Positions 46,696 through 55,414 are shown, counted from the first letter of the stretch. The stretch: 64,000 nt of DNA from Pseudotabrizicola alkalilacus (GCF_003443995.1 NZ_QWEY01000007.1:62001-126000), one strand, 5' to 3'. The notes: a model not told the origin generated them from the sequence alone. Numbers and translations: made by a program.

Positions 46696-47486
46696 ACGGC
46701 AGAGCTCCCGGTCGGGTCCAGCATCAGGGCGGGACCGTAAGCCTGCGCCAATGCGTCGCGGGTAAAGGTCTCGGCCACCGGACCCTCGGCCAGCGTGCGG
46801 CGGTTCATCAGAACAACCCGGTCAAAATAGGCGGCCACGGTGGTCAGGTCGTGATGCACGGCGATGATGGTGGCCCCGCCGTCGCGCAGCGATTTCAGCA
46901 CCGAAATGATCGCGGATTCCGTGGCGGCATCGACCCCGGCAAAGGGCTCATCCAGCAGGAACAGGTCTGCCCCCTGCGCCAGAGCGCGGGCCAAGAACAC
47001 CCGCTGCTGCTGGCCACCCGACAAGGCCCCGATCTGACGGCGGGCAAAATCCTGCATGCCGACCCGGGCCAGTGCGGCCATCGCATGCGCCGTCATCCGA
47101 CGGTCGATCCGGCCCAGCAGCCCGGTTTTGCGGTAGCAGCCCATCAGCACCACGTCGATCACCCGGACCGGAAAGCTCCAGTCCACTGCCGCGCGTTGCG
47201 GCACATAGGCAATGCGGGGCATCGCCTGCGCGACTGGGCCGCCAAAGGCGCTGACCGCGCCCTCGGCCTCGACCAGCCCGAGCACCGATTTCAGAAAGGT
47301 GGATTTGCCTGCACCATTGGGGCCGATGATCGCTGTCATGCTGCCGGTGGGAAAGCGCGCGGTCGCGCCATCCAACGCCAGCACATCATTGTAGCGCAGG
47401 GTCAGCCCCTGCACCTGCAAGGCGCACCTGTGTCCGGCGTCACCCCCGGCCTGCATCAGCCATGTGCTCCCTGCATCCTCAGCCAT
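46692..47486 (-). CDS. Metal ABC transporter ATP-binding protein
   Basis: The 264-residue ATPase energises the metal importer. It has Walker A IIGPNGAGKSTFLKSVLGL (about 53-71), the Q-loop near IAYVPQRAAVDWSFPV, the signature ALSGGQQQRVFLARAL, Walker B DLFLLDEPFAGVDAATE and the switch His in IIAVHHDL. The YVPQR-x-x-DWxFPV region is characteristic of the Mn/Zn (MntA/SitB/TroB) subgroup. It overlaps sitA-like and permease genes by 8 and 4 bp. Confidence 0.92.
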   Translation of the reverse strand: MAEDAGSTWLMQAGGDAGHRCALQVQGLTLRYNDVLALDGATARFPTGSMTAIIGPNGAGKSTFLKSVLGLVEAEGAVSAFGGPVAQAMPRIAYVPQRAAVDWSFPVRVIDVVLMGCYRKTGLLGRIDRRMTAHAMAALARVGMQDFARRQIGALSGGQQQRVFLARALAQGADLFLLDEPFAGVDAATESAIISVLKSLRDGGATIIAVHHDLTTVAAYFDRVVLMNRRTLAEGPVAETFTRDALAQAYGPALMLDPTGSSAV

Positions 47487-48411
47487 CCGAGCCCAGCACC
47501 CCCAGCGCGCCGCGTTCCGGTGCGTCGCCCCCCAGCGCGCGGGCGATGGTGGTGGCGTTGTGATCCATCATGCCGACCCATGTGCCCTCATAGCTGCCCT
47601 CGGGCCCCATTGCATCCGAAAACAGCTCGCCGCCGATGCGGACGGTGTGGCCCTTGGCCGCCGCCCCTTCGATCAGCGCACGCAGGGCGCGGTCAGAGAC
47701 CGAGCTTTCGACAAAGACCGCCGGCACGCGCCGGTCGACCAGCAGATCGACCAGTTCGGCGATGCGCGACAGCCCGGCCTCGGATTCGGTGGAAATGCCC
47801 TGCACCCCCTCCACCTCCAGCCCGAAGGCACGGCCGAAATAGGCAAAGGCATCATGCGCGGTGACCAGCAGCCGGGATTCGGCCGGGATCGTGGACAGCA
47901 CCTTGTTGGCATAAAAGCCGATGGCGGTGATCGACTCGCGGTAGGCCACGCCATTTGCCGCAACATCGGGCGCAAATTCGGCGAGCGTCAGCTCCATCGC
48001 TTGCGTGACCTGCGCCCAGAGCGTGGGATCAAACCAGATATGCGGGTCGGGGCGGTCGGGATAGGCCGGATCAGACAGCAACACATCGGCAGGCAGTGTC
48101 TCGGCCACTGCCAGAACGGTGGATTTCTCTGCCAGCCCCGTCATCAGCTTGGCAAACTGCGCCTCAAGGTTCAGCCCGTGCCAGAGCACCAGATCGGCGC
48201 GCGACAGGGTCAGGATGTCGTTGCGCGTCGGGCGGTGGCCGTGCGGGTCCATCCCCGGCCCGATCAATGCGGTCACCGGCAGGCCGGTCAGAGCGCGGGC
48301 GGCGTCGGCGATCATCCCGGTGGTGGCCACGATGGACGGGGTATCGGCAAAGGCGAGGCGTGGGGCAAAGGCCCCGGCTATCAGCCCCAGAAACGTGCGT
48401 CGCGCCAGCAT
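47479..48411 (-). CDS. Metal ABC transporter substrate-binding protein (SitA/TroA type)
   Basis: The 310-residue product is a cluster A-I periplasmic metal-binding protein. The signal (residues 1-22) carries RRTFLGLIAG, which could be read by Tat or Sec. Expected ligands are present: His in MDPHGHRP (about 66-70), His in DPHIWFDP, Glu in GISTESEAG and Asp in GMMDHNATT. The absence of a His-rich loop after the first ligand argues for Mn2+/Fe2+ rather than Zn2+. It is the first gene of the operon; two Fur-family-like palindromes lie 42-85 bp upstream. Confidence 0.92.
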   Translation of the reverse strand: MLARRTFLGLIAGAFAPRLAFADTPSIVATTGMIADAARALTGLPVTALIGPGMDPHGHRPTRNDILTLSRADLVLWHGLNLEAQFAKLMTGLAEKSTVLAVAETLPADVLLSDPAYPDRPDPHIWFDPTLWAQVTQAMELTLAEFAPDVAANGVAYRESITAIGFYANKVLSTIPAESRLLVTAHDAFAYFGRAFGLEVEGVQGISTESEAGLSRIAELVDLLVDRRVPAVFVESSVSDRALRALIEGAAAKGHTVRIGGELFSDAMGPEGSYEGTWVGMMDHNATTIARALGGDAPERGALGVLGSDG

Positions 48412-48452
48412 AGCAATACTTCCTGCGTGTTGTCCTTGTCAGTCTCAATTTA

Positions 48453-48467
48453 TGCGAATTAGTCGCA
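48453..48467. promoter_or_regulatory. Candidate Fur-family (Mur) operator 1
   Basis: TGCGA (48453-48457) and TCGCA (48463-48467) form a perfect inverted repeat around ATTAG, 42 bp upstream of the substrate-binding protein start. The sequence resembles manganese-responsive Mur boxes of alphaproteobacteria. Confidence 0.55.
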
Positions 48468-48479
48468 ATGTCAATCTAA

Positions 48480-48496
48480 TTGCGAACGATTCTCAA
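48480..48496. promoter_or_regulatory. Candidate Fur-family (Mur) operator 2
   Basis: TTGCGAA (48480-48486) and TTCTCAA (48490-48496) form a 7-3-7 inverted repeat with one mismatch. The centre-to-centre distance from operator 1 is about 28 bp. It also lies 86 bp upstream of the divergent glycosyltransferase-like gene. Confidence 0.55.
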
Positions 48497-48581
48497 AATG
48501 GCCGCCGCTGCGACGGTGCGGGGCGGGCTTTCCCGATGCCGGAAATCCCGCTAGACAGATGAAAAGCAGTCTACGGGAAGA

Positions 48582-49586
48582 ATGATGCCCGACCCCGGCC
48601 CGAAAAAGCGCCACGTTGTCACCCTGATGGCCATCGGCCAGGCCGGTCGCCTGCAATATGAGGCGATCCTGCTGGCAGGCTCGCTGCGGCTGACCAACCC
48701 GGAATTTACAGGCCAGCTGGTGATCTGCGAGCCGCAACCGGGGCCGCTGTGGAAAAGCGACCCGCGCATGAGTGCCGCCGCCCGCGCGGCGCTGGAAGGG
48801 CTGGGCGCCACGATCGTGCCGTTCGACTCGCAGGTGTTCGGGCAGGATTACCCCTATGGCAACAAGATCGAGGCGCTGGCTGCCTTGCCCGACTCGCCGT
48901 TTCTGTTTCTGGACACCGACACCCTGATCACCGGCGATCTGGCCACGCTGGCGCTGGACTTCACCCGCCCCTCGGCCAGCCTGCGGCGCGAAGGCACCTG
49001 GCCCCGGTTGGAACTTTACGGGCCGGGCTATGGGGAGATCTGGAAATCGCTCTATGACCGCTTTGGCTTGGATTTTGCCGCCTCGCTTGATCTGAGCCAG
49101 CCGGATGAATACTGGCAACGCTATCTGTATTTCAACGCCGGCTGGTTCTTTCACGACAGCCCCCGCCGCTTTGGCGCGCGTTTTCTGTCCTATGCGAAAT
49201 CCATCCGCAATGACCGCCCGTCCGAACTGGTGCTGCAGGAGCTTGACCCCTGGCTGGATCAGGTGGCGCTGCCGCTGGTGATCCACTCCTTTGGCGGCGG
49301 ACGGCCCGGCCCCGGCCTTGCGGGGCTGGATGGCGATGTGACCTGCCACTACCGCACCCTGCCGCTGCTCTACGCCCGCGAAAGCGACCGTGCGGTCGAG
49401 GTGCTGGAGGCGGTGGCCAAAGACCAACCGCTGCGTCGGGTGCTGCGCGACTATGCCCCGGTCAAGGCCATGGTCTACCAGAATCAGGGCCGCCGCGCCC
49501 GCGCGCTGTTTGACCGCGCAAACCTGCCGCGCCGCGAACAGGTGATCCGCAATACGCTCAAGCGCGAAGGCCTGTGGCTGCGCTGA
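48582..49586 (+). CDS. Glycosyltransferase-like (GT-A fold) protein
   Basis: The 334-residue product looks like a cytoplasmic GT-A glycosyltransferase: an N-terminal strand HVVTLMAIGQAGRLQYEAIL, the segment GNKIEALAALPDSPFLFLDTDTLI with a DTD triad near residue 107 that could bind a divalent metal and nucleotide-sugar, and FNAGWFFHDSPRRFG further on, reminiscent of GT8/GT-A acceptors. The acceptor and sugar are unknown. It is divergent from the metal importer over 170 bp. The frame opens with two ATGs (48582, 48585). It is followed by an unusual inverted pair of repeats. Confidence 0.65.
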   Translation: MMPDPGPKKRHVVTLMAIGQAGRLQYEAILLAGSLRLTNPEFTGQLVICEPQPGPLWKSDPRMSAAARAALEGLGATIVPFDSQVFGQDYPYGNKIEALAALPDSPFLFLDTDTLITGDLATLALDFTRPSASLRREGTWPRLELYGPGYGEIWKSLYDRFGLDFAASLDLSQPDEYWQRYLYFNAGWFFHDSPRRFGARFLSYAKSIRNDRPSELVLQELDPWLDQVALPLVIHSFGGGRPGPGLAGLDGDVTCHYRTLPLLYARESDRAVEVLEAVAKDQPLRRVLRDYAPVKAMVYQNQGRRARALFDRANLPRREQVIRNTLKREGLWLR

Positions 49587-49595
49587 TCTCTTGCG

Positions 49596-49678
49596 ATTGC
49601 TGCTTTTGAAATACTCCCGCCGGAGGCTCCTGCGGCCGCTGCCGGACGCTCCGCGGGGAGTATTTCAAAAGCAGCAAT
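49596..49678. repeat. Inverted pair of dispersed repeats (copies 9a/9b), 23-bp perfect arms
   Basis: ATTGCTGCTTTTGAAATACT plus CCC (49596-49618) and its exact reverse complement (49656-49678) flank a 37-bp GC-rich spacer that can also pair (CCGGAG with CTCCGCG). The first arm starts 10 bp after the glycosyltransferase-like gene stop. The element could fold into a long stem that ends transcription. Confidence 0.85.
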
Positions 49679-49717
49679 GCAGGGGCTGTATTGTGAGATC
49701 TGCGCGCAGAGCAGCGG

Positions 49718-49770
49718 TTGATGGTTGCCGCGATCCCCGTTAGCGTTCCGCCGGAACCATCAAGGGGGGA
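49718..49770 (+). promoter_or_regulatory. Structured metY leader with possible SD-sequestering pseudoknot
   Basis: TTGATGGTT (49718-49726) and AACCATCAA (49755-49763) form a perfect 9-bp stem. The loop has CCCC (49735-49738) that can pair with the Shine-Dalgarno run GGGGGG (49764-49769) directly after the stem, an H-type pseudoknot layout; a competing hairpin GTTCC/GGAAC (49745-49757) is also possible. The metY ATG is at 49777. Confidence 0.45.
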
Positions 49771-49776
49771 CACCAG

Positions 49777-51081
49777 ATGACCGACACACCCGGCTACGGC
49801 TTTGACACGTTGGCGATTCATGCAGGGGCCGAGCCCGATCCGGCCACCGGCGCGCGGCAGGTGCCGATTTACCAGACCACCGCCTATGTATTCCGCGATG
49901 CGGATCACGCGGCCAAATTGTTCAACCTGCAGGAGGTCGGGTATATCTATTCGCGCCTGACCAACCCGACCGTGTCGGCGCTGGCGAACCGGGTCTGCGC
50001 GCTGGAGGGCGGGGCCGGGGCAATCTGCTGCTCATCGGGCCATGCGGCGCAGCTGATGGCGCTGTTCCCGCTGATGGGGCCGGGGCTGAACATTGTCGCC
50101 TCGACCCGGCTCTATGGCGGCACGCTGACCCAGTTCAGCCAGACCATCAAGCGCTTTGGCTGGACGGCCAAGTTCGTCGATTTCGACGATCTGGCGGCGG
50201 TCGAGGCGGCGGTGGATGACAACACCCGCGCGATTTTCTGCGAGACCATTGCCAATCCGGGCGGCTATATCACCGATCTGGACGCGATTGCCGCCATTGC
50301 TGACCGTGTGGGCTTGCCGCTGATCGTAGATAATACCACCGCCACGCCCTGGCTGTGCAAGCCGATCGAGCATGGCGCGACGCTGGTGGTGCATTCGGCG
50401 ACCAAGTACCTGACCGGCAATGGCACCGTGACCGGCGGTGTGGTGGTTGATTCGGGCAAGTTCGACTGGTCTGCGAGCGGCAAGTTCCCGTCCCTGTCCG
50501 AACCCGAGCCTGCTTATCACGGCCTCGCCTTTCACCCCGCGCTCGGCGCGATGGCCTTTACCTTCCACTCCATCGCCGTGGGCCTGCGCGATCTGGGCAT
50601 GACGATGAACCCGCAGGGCGCGCATTACACGCTGATGGGGATCGAAACGCTGTCGTTGCGGATGCAGCGGCATGTCGAGAACGCTATGGCGGTGGCCAAA
50701 TGGCTGGAGGCTGACCCGCGCGTCGAGATGGTTACCTATGCCGGGCTGGAGAGCAGCCCCTATGCGGGCCGTATCCCCCGGATCTGCCCCAAGGGCGCGG
50801 GCGCGCTGTTCACCTTCGGGCTGAAGGGCGGCTATGATGCCTGCGTCAAGCTGATCGACAGTCTGAAGCTGTTCAGCCATGTCGCCAATCTGGGCGACAC
50901 CCGCAGCCTGATCATCCATCCGGCCTCGACCACCCACCGCCAGCTGTCCGAGGCGGATCAGGTCAAGGCAGGGGCGGCGCCGAACGTGGTGCGGGTCTCG
51001 ATCGGGATCGAGGATCTGGCCGATATCATCGCCGATCTGGATCAGGCGATGGACAAGGCGACACAGGGGGCAACCGCCTGA
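49777..51081 (+). CDS. metY: O-acetylhomoserine aminocarboxypropyltransferase (sulfhydrylase)
   Basis: MetY is a PLP enzyme that makes homocysteine from O-acetylhomoserine and sulfide in methionine synthesis. The 434-residue product matches family length and shows GFDTLAIHAGAEPDPATGAR, SRLTNPTVSALANRVCALEGGAGAICCSSGHAA, the PLP lysine in HSATKYLTGNGT (about Lys210), and the C-terminal SLIIHPASTTHRQLS motif. AAGGGGGGA precedes the ATG by 6 nt and may be masked by the leader structure. Confidence 0.94.
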   Translation: MTDTPGYGFDTLAIHAGAEPDPATGARQVPIYQTTAYVFRDADHAAKLFNLQEVGYIYSRLTNPTVSALANRVCALEGGAGAICCSSGHAAQLMALFPLMGPGLNIVASTRLYGGTLTQFSQTIKRFGWTAKFVDFDDLAAVEAAVDDNTRAIFCETIANPGGYITDLDAIAAIADRVGLPLIVDNTTATPWLCKPIEHGATLVVHSATKYLTGNGTVTGGVVVDSGKFDWSASGKFPSLSEPEPAYHGLAFHPALGAMAFTFHSIAVGLRDLGMTMNPQGAHYTLMGIETLSLRMQRHVENAMAVAKWLEADPRVEMVTYAGLESSPYAGRIPRICPKGAGALFTFGLKGGYDACVKLIDSLKLFSHVANLGDTRSLIIHPASTTHRQLSEADQVKAGAAPNVVRVSIGIEDLADIIADLDQAMDKATQGATA

Positions 51082-51096
51082 AACAAAACGAAATCT

Positions 51097-51125
51097 GCCG
51101 GGCGCGCTATGAAGCGCGCGCCCGG
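51097..51125. terminator. Bidirectional GC hairpin between metY and the SIMPL gene
   Basis: GCCGGGCGCGC (51097-51107) pairs with GCGCGCCCGGC (51115-51125). It sits between two convergent genes; T-rich DNA follows on the minus strand. Confidence 0.7.
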
Positions 51126-51139
51126 CGACGCGTCAGAGG

Positions 51140-51847
51140 TTACTGGGCAATCTCGAACACCACGGTCACCGATGCGGTGGTGGCGACTTCGCCCGCAGCC
51201 ACCGGCACCGCGCCTGCGGCATCGGCGGATTGGCGGAACATCGGTTGCGGTGGCATGTAGCCGCCGCCCTCGGCGATCGACACGATCGGGCCGAGGGTGG
51301 CCCCGGCGGCTTCGACCAGCAGCGTGGCACGGGCGCGGGCATCTTCGACGGCGGCCTTGCGGGCGGCGTCCATCGCCGGGCGCGGCTCGGACAGGCCAAA
51401 GCTCAACCCGTTCAAGGTGTTGGCCCCATCTTGAATGGCGGCGTCAAGCACCTGCCCCAGACCGGCAAGGTCGCGAATCCGCACGGTCAGCTGGTTCGAG
51501 GCGGTGTAGCCATCGATGCGCTGACGCTGGCCGCTGTCATAGCCGGTCCAGTTCGGGTTGATCGACAGATTAGTGGTCTGCATGTCGCGGTCAGCGACGC
51601 CAGCCGCTTTCAGCCGGGCCATCACCGCGTTCAGCCCTTCGGTATTGGCGGCCATCGCGGCGGCAGCGGTGTCGCCGGTGGTGGTCACGCCCAGCGACAG
51701 GGTGGCGATGTCGGGAATGCCATCAATGACGCCCTCGCCGGTCACGGTGATCTGGGGGGCGGGTGGGGTCTGGGTCTGGGCATAGGCGCTGGTGAGGGCC
51801 GTGGCCGACAAGAGCGAAGCGATCAGGGCGGCTTGCAGGATACGCAT
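51140..51847 (-). CDS. SIMPL-domain (DUF541) secreted protein
   Basis: The start at 51847 follows GGAG and gives 235 residues. A signal peptide covers about residues 1-23 (LQAALIASLLSATALTSAYA). The SIMPL/DUF541 domain follows: ITVTGEGVIDGIPDIATLSLGV, AVMARLKAAGVADRDMQTTNLSI, YTASNQLTVRIRDLAGLGQVLDAAI, and VATTASVTVVFEIAQ at the end. Family members are periplasmic, oligomeric proteins linked to oxidative or envelope stress; the exact role is unknown. Confidence 0.9.
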   Translation of the reverse strand: MRILQAALIASLLSATALTSAYAQTQTPPAPQITVTGEGVIDGIPDIATLSLGVTTTGDTAAAAMAANTEGLNAVMARLKAAGVADRDMQTTNLSINPNWTGYDSGQRQRIDGYTASNQLTVRIRDLAGLGQVLDAAIQDGANTLNGLSFGLSEPRPAMDAARKAAVEDARARATLLVEAAGATLGPIVSIAEGGGYMPPQPMFRQSADAAGAVPVAAGEVATTASVTVVFEIAQ

Positions 51848-52009
51848 GGTGTCTTCTCCAATTGGTGCGATCAGTTTCCAGACATGGAACGCGGGCCGCA
51901 AGCCGATCCTTGGCGATCACGGGGCTTTTTCTTCCCTTCGGCGGAAAGCTGCTGTAGGAAAGACTTAGCCCGCAAGGAACGGTTCCCGCACCTTGTTTCC
52001 TCATGCTAG

Positions 52010-55000
52010 ATGCCGGACATGAAACCGAGTTTTGCCCTTAATCTGACCGAAGACGGCATCACGCTCCTGCACCGGACGTCTCGGGGTTGGCTGGATGTCG
52101 GAACCGTGGCCTTTGACGACCCGGATATGGGGGCGGCGCTGGACTATCTGCGCTCCACCGCGCTGGGTCTGTCGCCAAAGGGGATCACCACAAAGCTGAT
52201 CATCCCCGAGTCGCAGATCCTGTATCTGGAGGTTGAGGCCGCCGGACCGGATGACACCAGCCGCCGCGCGCAGATCGAGGCGGCGCTGGACGGGCGCACG
52301 CCCTATGCGCTGGACGAGCTGGCTTATGACTGGATGGGGGACGGCCCGACCGTCACGGTGGCGGTTGTCGCGCGCGAGACCTTGGCCGAGGCCGAGGGTT
52401 TTGCGACCGAGCATCGGTTCAACCCGTTGTCCTTTGTCGCCAATCCCGAGCGCGGGTTTGACAAGGAACCGTTCTTTGGTCCTTCAGCGCTCGCCCCCAG
52501 CCTGTTGACAGGTGGCGAGCAGGTCGAAGCAGATGCCGAGCCGGTAACGATCATCGCGCGCGAGATGTCTCAGGCGGAAGCCGCGATTGAGGGGACGGCA
52601 CAGGGTGCTGCCTCCGATAAGGCCGACCCGGAGGTGCCCGAACCGGAAGTACCTGCGCCCGTTACACCCGCGCCGGAGTTGCCGGACCCTGTCGCACCGG
52701 AGCCGGAAGTACCTGCACCGGATCTGCCGGAACCGGCACAGCCGGAGCCCGAGGTGCCAGAGCCTGTTACACCCGAGCCTGAAGTTCCTGCCCCGGCACC
52801 ACCTGCCCCCGCAGATCCCATTCCTGCACCGCCCGCCCCTGAGGTGCCGGAGCCTTATCGTCCAAAGACGCCCGTGCCGGAAACGCCGGTGGAAATCCCG
52901 GCGCCTGAACCAGCACCTGCGCCGCCAATGCCCCCGGTGCCCGCCCCACCTCCGGAACCAATGCCGGTATCAGACCCGATACCGCAGCCGTACCGCGAGC
53001 CTGCAACACCGCCTTCGCCGCTGCCCCCGGCCTTTGATCCGGTGCGGCCCCGCACCACAATGGCGTCGCCGGTAAATGTTGCCGCTGAGGATGAGGCCGA
53101 GGCACCGATGGCGGTTGACGTGCCGCAAGAGGATGCAGGCGATGAGGCGAGTGCGCCCGTTGCTGCGCGGTCTGCGCAGGATTTTGCCAAAGCGGAGCCG
53201 GTAAAGCCGGATACGCGGACGCCCGAGATGGGCAAACCTGATCTTTCCGGATCGGGCGCAGATGACCTGCCGCCGCTGTCTTCGGCGGCGATGATGGCGT
53301 TTTCCACCCGCCGACCGGCAGAGGGTGCGGCCCGCCCGCTGGGGGCCGCTGCTCCGTTGGCGGCCCGGCCCGAAATCCGACCCGAAACCGGCGCTGCGCG
53401 ACCTGCAGCGCTGTCCGCCACGCGGTCGGTTGGCGCGTCCACTGGCCCGGCGGCAGGATCAGGCGCAGGGCAAGCGCCAGCGGCCAAACCACTGGTGGAC
53501 CGGCCCGCTGCGGCGCGTCCGGTGCCGAAATTCAGCTATGACGATCCGCTGCCACCGCCCAGCCGGATGCCGGGCGATCCGCCGTCGCCGCCTGCTTCAG
53601 TGATGAACAAGGCCAGCAAGGGCCTGCGCAGCCTTGGCAACATGGTCACTGCGCCCAGCATTCCCGGCACCCGCAAGAAAAAGCCTGTGCCAAACGCTGC
53701 CCCCCAGACTGCGACGAGCGGGGTAAAACCCGCAGTCGTCGCTTCGACGCTGGCTCCGGTGTCAACCCTTGCGGCCCCGCTGGACGCCTCGCCCGCCAAG
53801 GCCAGCATTTCCGCTGCGGCGCAATCGCTGGCGCGGCAGAAGACCGTATCACCCGATGCGCTCGCCAAGGGGCTGAGCGCGCGCGGCATGCCCCAGCGAG
53901 GCAAGCCGCGCTATCTGGGGTTGATCCTGACCGGCATCCTGCTGTTGTTGCTGGCGATTGTTGCGGCCTGGTCGTCGTTTTACCTGACCCGCTCGGATGA
54001 TGCGGCGGATGAGATGGAGGTTGCCGGGTTCGAAGCAGGGTATGATGACGAGGCGATTGCCGATGGTCAGATGCCCGGCGACGAGGGCGCGCTTCAGGCC
54101 AATGTTCAGGAGCCTGCCGATCTGCCGGTGAATGTCGACCTTGCTGATCTGGAACCGGACACGACGGAGGAAGCCCTCGCCGAGGTGGCTGCCCCAGAGG
54201 TGGTTGTGCCGGATGAGGTTGCCGCAGACGTCCCTGCCGGGCCCGCGCCGCAAACCGGGGTGCAGGATGTTCTGGCCGCGGCCACCCAGCCTGATCCGGC
54301 GGCGCAGGATGAGATTTTTCTGGCCGGAATGGATGCACCGCCCGCGTTGAGTGATCCATTGCTGCTGACCGCGCCTGCCGCCCGTGGCGATTCGCCCCCG
54401 GCCGAACAGATGCCGCCACCGCCCTTTGGCACGGTCTATCAGTTTGACGAAAACGGTCGTATCGTGCCGACTGCTGAGGGCATTCTGACCCCCGAAGGCG
54501 TGATGCTGGTGGCGGGCAAGCCCGCCCGCGTGCCACCGCCCCGCCCGCCTGCCGCGCAAGCCGCGCTCGCCCCGGCTGAAACGGTTGTTCCTGCGGCTGA
54601 GTCTGTTACGGCGGCAGTGACCGATGCTGTGGCACAGGCTGTCACCCCAGAGGCCGGACCGGCTGCGGCGGATGGCGCATTGCAACCTTCGGAAACCTTT
54701 GCCGCCGATCCGGCCTTGTCCGCTGCGCGTCCGCGTCTGCGGCCCGCAGGATTGGCGCCGGAGGCCGTAAGTGACGACGATGCCTCGCTCGCCCCTGCCG
54801 AAGACAGCCGCTTTGCCAGTCTGCGCCCACGCTTGCGCCCGCAAGCCATTCTGGCAGCAGGTGAGTCAGCGCGGCAGGCATCCGAAGCGGCATCGCTTGC
54901 GGTGAATATGGCTGTGGCAGAGGCGGCTGTGGCCAATGCCGATGACGCGAGCCTCAGCCCGCTGGCGGTTTCGGTGTCGCGCGTCCCTGCCCCACGCCCG

Positions 55001-55414
55001 CGCGACATGAGCCGCGCGGTCGAAGCTGCGGTCGCAGCAGCCACCCGCCGGGCCGAACCGGAGGCTTTGGCCTCTGCCTCGACCGCTGCCCCTGCGGCGC
55101 GGTCACGGGTCGAGGCGGATGAGGCGGATGACGAGCCCGAAGTGGCCTCGGCTGCGCCGCGCATTCCGACCAAGGCGAATGTGGCCAAACAGGCGACCTT
55201 TGCGAATGCGATCAATCTGGGCAAAATCAACCTGATCGGGGTCTATGGCACCCAGTCCAAGCGCTATGCGCTGGTGCGTCAGCCCAATGGCCGCTACCGC
55301 AAGGTGCGGGTCGGCGACAATATCGACGGCGGTCGGGTGCAGGCGATCACCGCATCCGAAGTGCGCTATCAAAAGGGCGGGCGGATGCTGGCCCTGAGCA
55401 TGCCAAAGGGCTGA
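52010..55414 (+). CDS. Large GspL-like / TM / GspC-like fusion protein
   Basis: The 1134-residue product has three parts. Residues about 4-170 resemble the cytoplasmic actin-like domain of type II secretion GspL or pilus PilM, including RAQIEAALDGRTPYALDELAYDW, similar to the EYELDRHTPF region of GspL. A Pro/Glu/Val repeat tract (about 205-330, PEVPEP-type) and an Ala/Pro linker lead to a single transmembrane helix (about 634-657, GLILTGILLLLLAIVAAW). The periplasmic part is Ala-rich and ends in a globular domain (about 1060-1134, INLIGVYGTQSKRYALVRQP to VRVGDNIDGGRV) that resembles the GspC/PilP homology region. No secretion or pilus genes are nearby. The start could also be the second ATG at 52019. 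Confidence 0.7.
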   Translation: MPDMKPSFALNLTEDGITLLHRTSRGWLDVGTVAFDDPDMGAALDYLRSTALGLSPKGITTKLIIPESQILYLEVEAAGPDDTSRRAQIEAALDGRTPYALDELAYDWMGDGPTVTVAVVARETLAEAEGFATEHRFNPLSFVANPERGFDKEPFFGPSALAPSLLTGGEQVEADAEPVTIIAREMSQAEAAIEGTAQGAASDKADPEVPEPEVPAPVTPAPELPDPVAPEPEVPAPDLPEPAQPEPEVPEPVTPEPEVPAPAPPAPADPIPAPPAPEVPEPYRPKTPVPETPVEIPAPEPAPAPPMPPVPAPPPEPMPVSDPIPQPYREPATPPSPLPPAFDPVRPRTTMASPVNVAAEDEAEAPMAVDVPQEDAGDEASAPVAARSAQDFAKAEPVKPDTRTPEMGKPDLSGSGADDLPPLSSAAMMAFSTRRPAEGAARPLGAAAPLAARPEIRPETGAARPAALSATRSVGASTGPAAGSGAGQAPAAKPLVDRPAAARPVPKFSYDDPLPPPSRMPGDPPSPPASVMNKASKGLRSLGNMVTAPSIPGTRKKKPVPNAAPQTATSGVKPAVVASTLAPVSTLAAPLDASPAKASISAAAQSLARQKTVSPDALAKGLSARGMPQRGKPRYLGLILTGILLLLLAIVAAWSSFYLTRSDDAADEMEVAGFEAGYDDEAIADGQMPGDEGALQANVQEPADLPVNVDLADLEPDTTEEALAEVAAPEVVVPDEVAADVPAGPAPQTGVQDVLAAATQPDPAAQDEIFLAGMDAPPALSDPLLLTAPAARGDSPPAEQMPPPPFGTVYQFDENGRIVPTAEGILTPEGVMLVAGKPARVPPPRPPAAQAALAPAETVVPAAESVTAAVTDAVAQAVTPEAGPAAADGALQPSETFAADPALSAARPRLRPAGLAPEAVSDDDASLAPAEDSRFASLRPRLRPQAILAAGESARQASEAASLAVNMAVAEAAVANADDASLSPLAVSVSRVPAPRPRDMSRAVEAAVAAATRRAEPEALASASTAAPAARSRVEADEADDEPEVASAAPRIPTKANVAKQATFANAINLGKINLIGVYGTQSKRYALVRQPNGRYRKVRVGDNIDGGRVQAITASEVRYQKGGRMLALSMPKG

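Noticed and set aside
52640-52920. VNTR or phage tail-fibre repeat in the 1134-residue protein
   Set aside because: The PEVPEP-type tract is a Pro-rich linker in one continuous ORF; no exact DNA-level tandem unit and no phage genes are seen.
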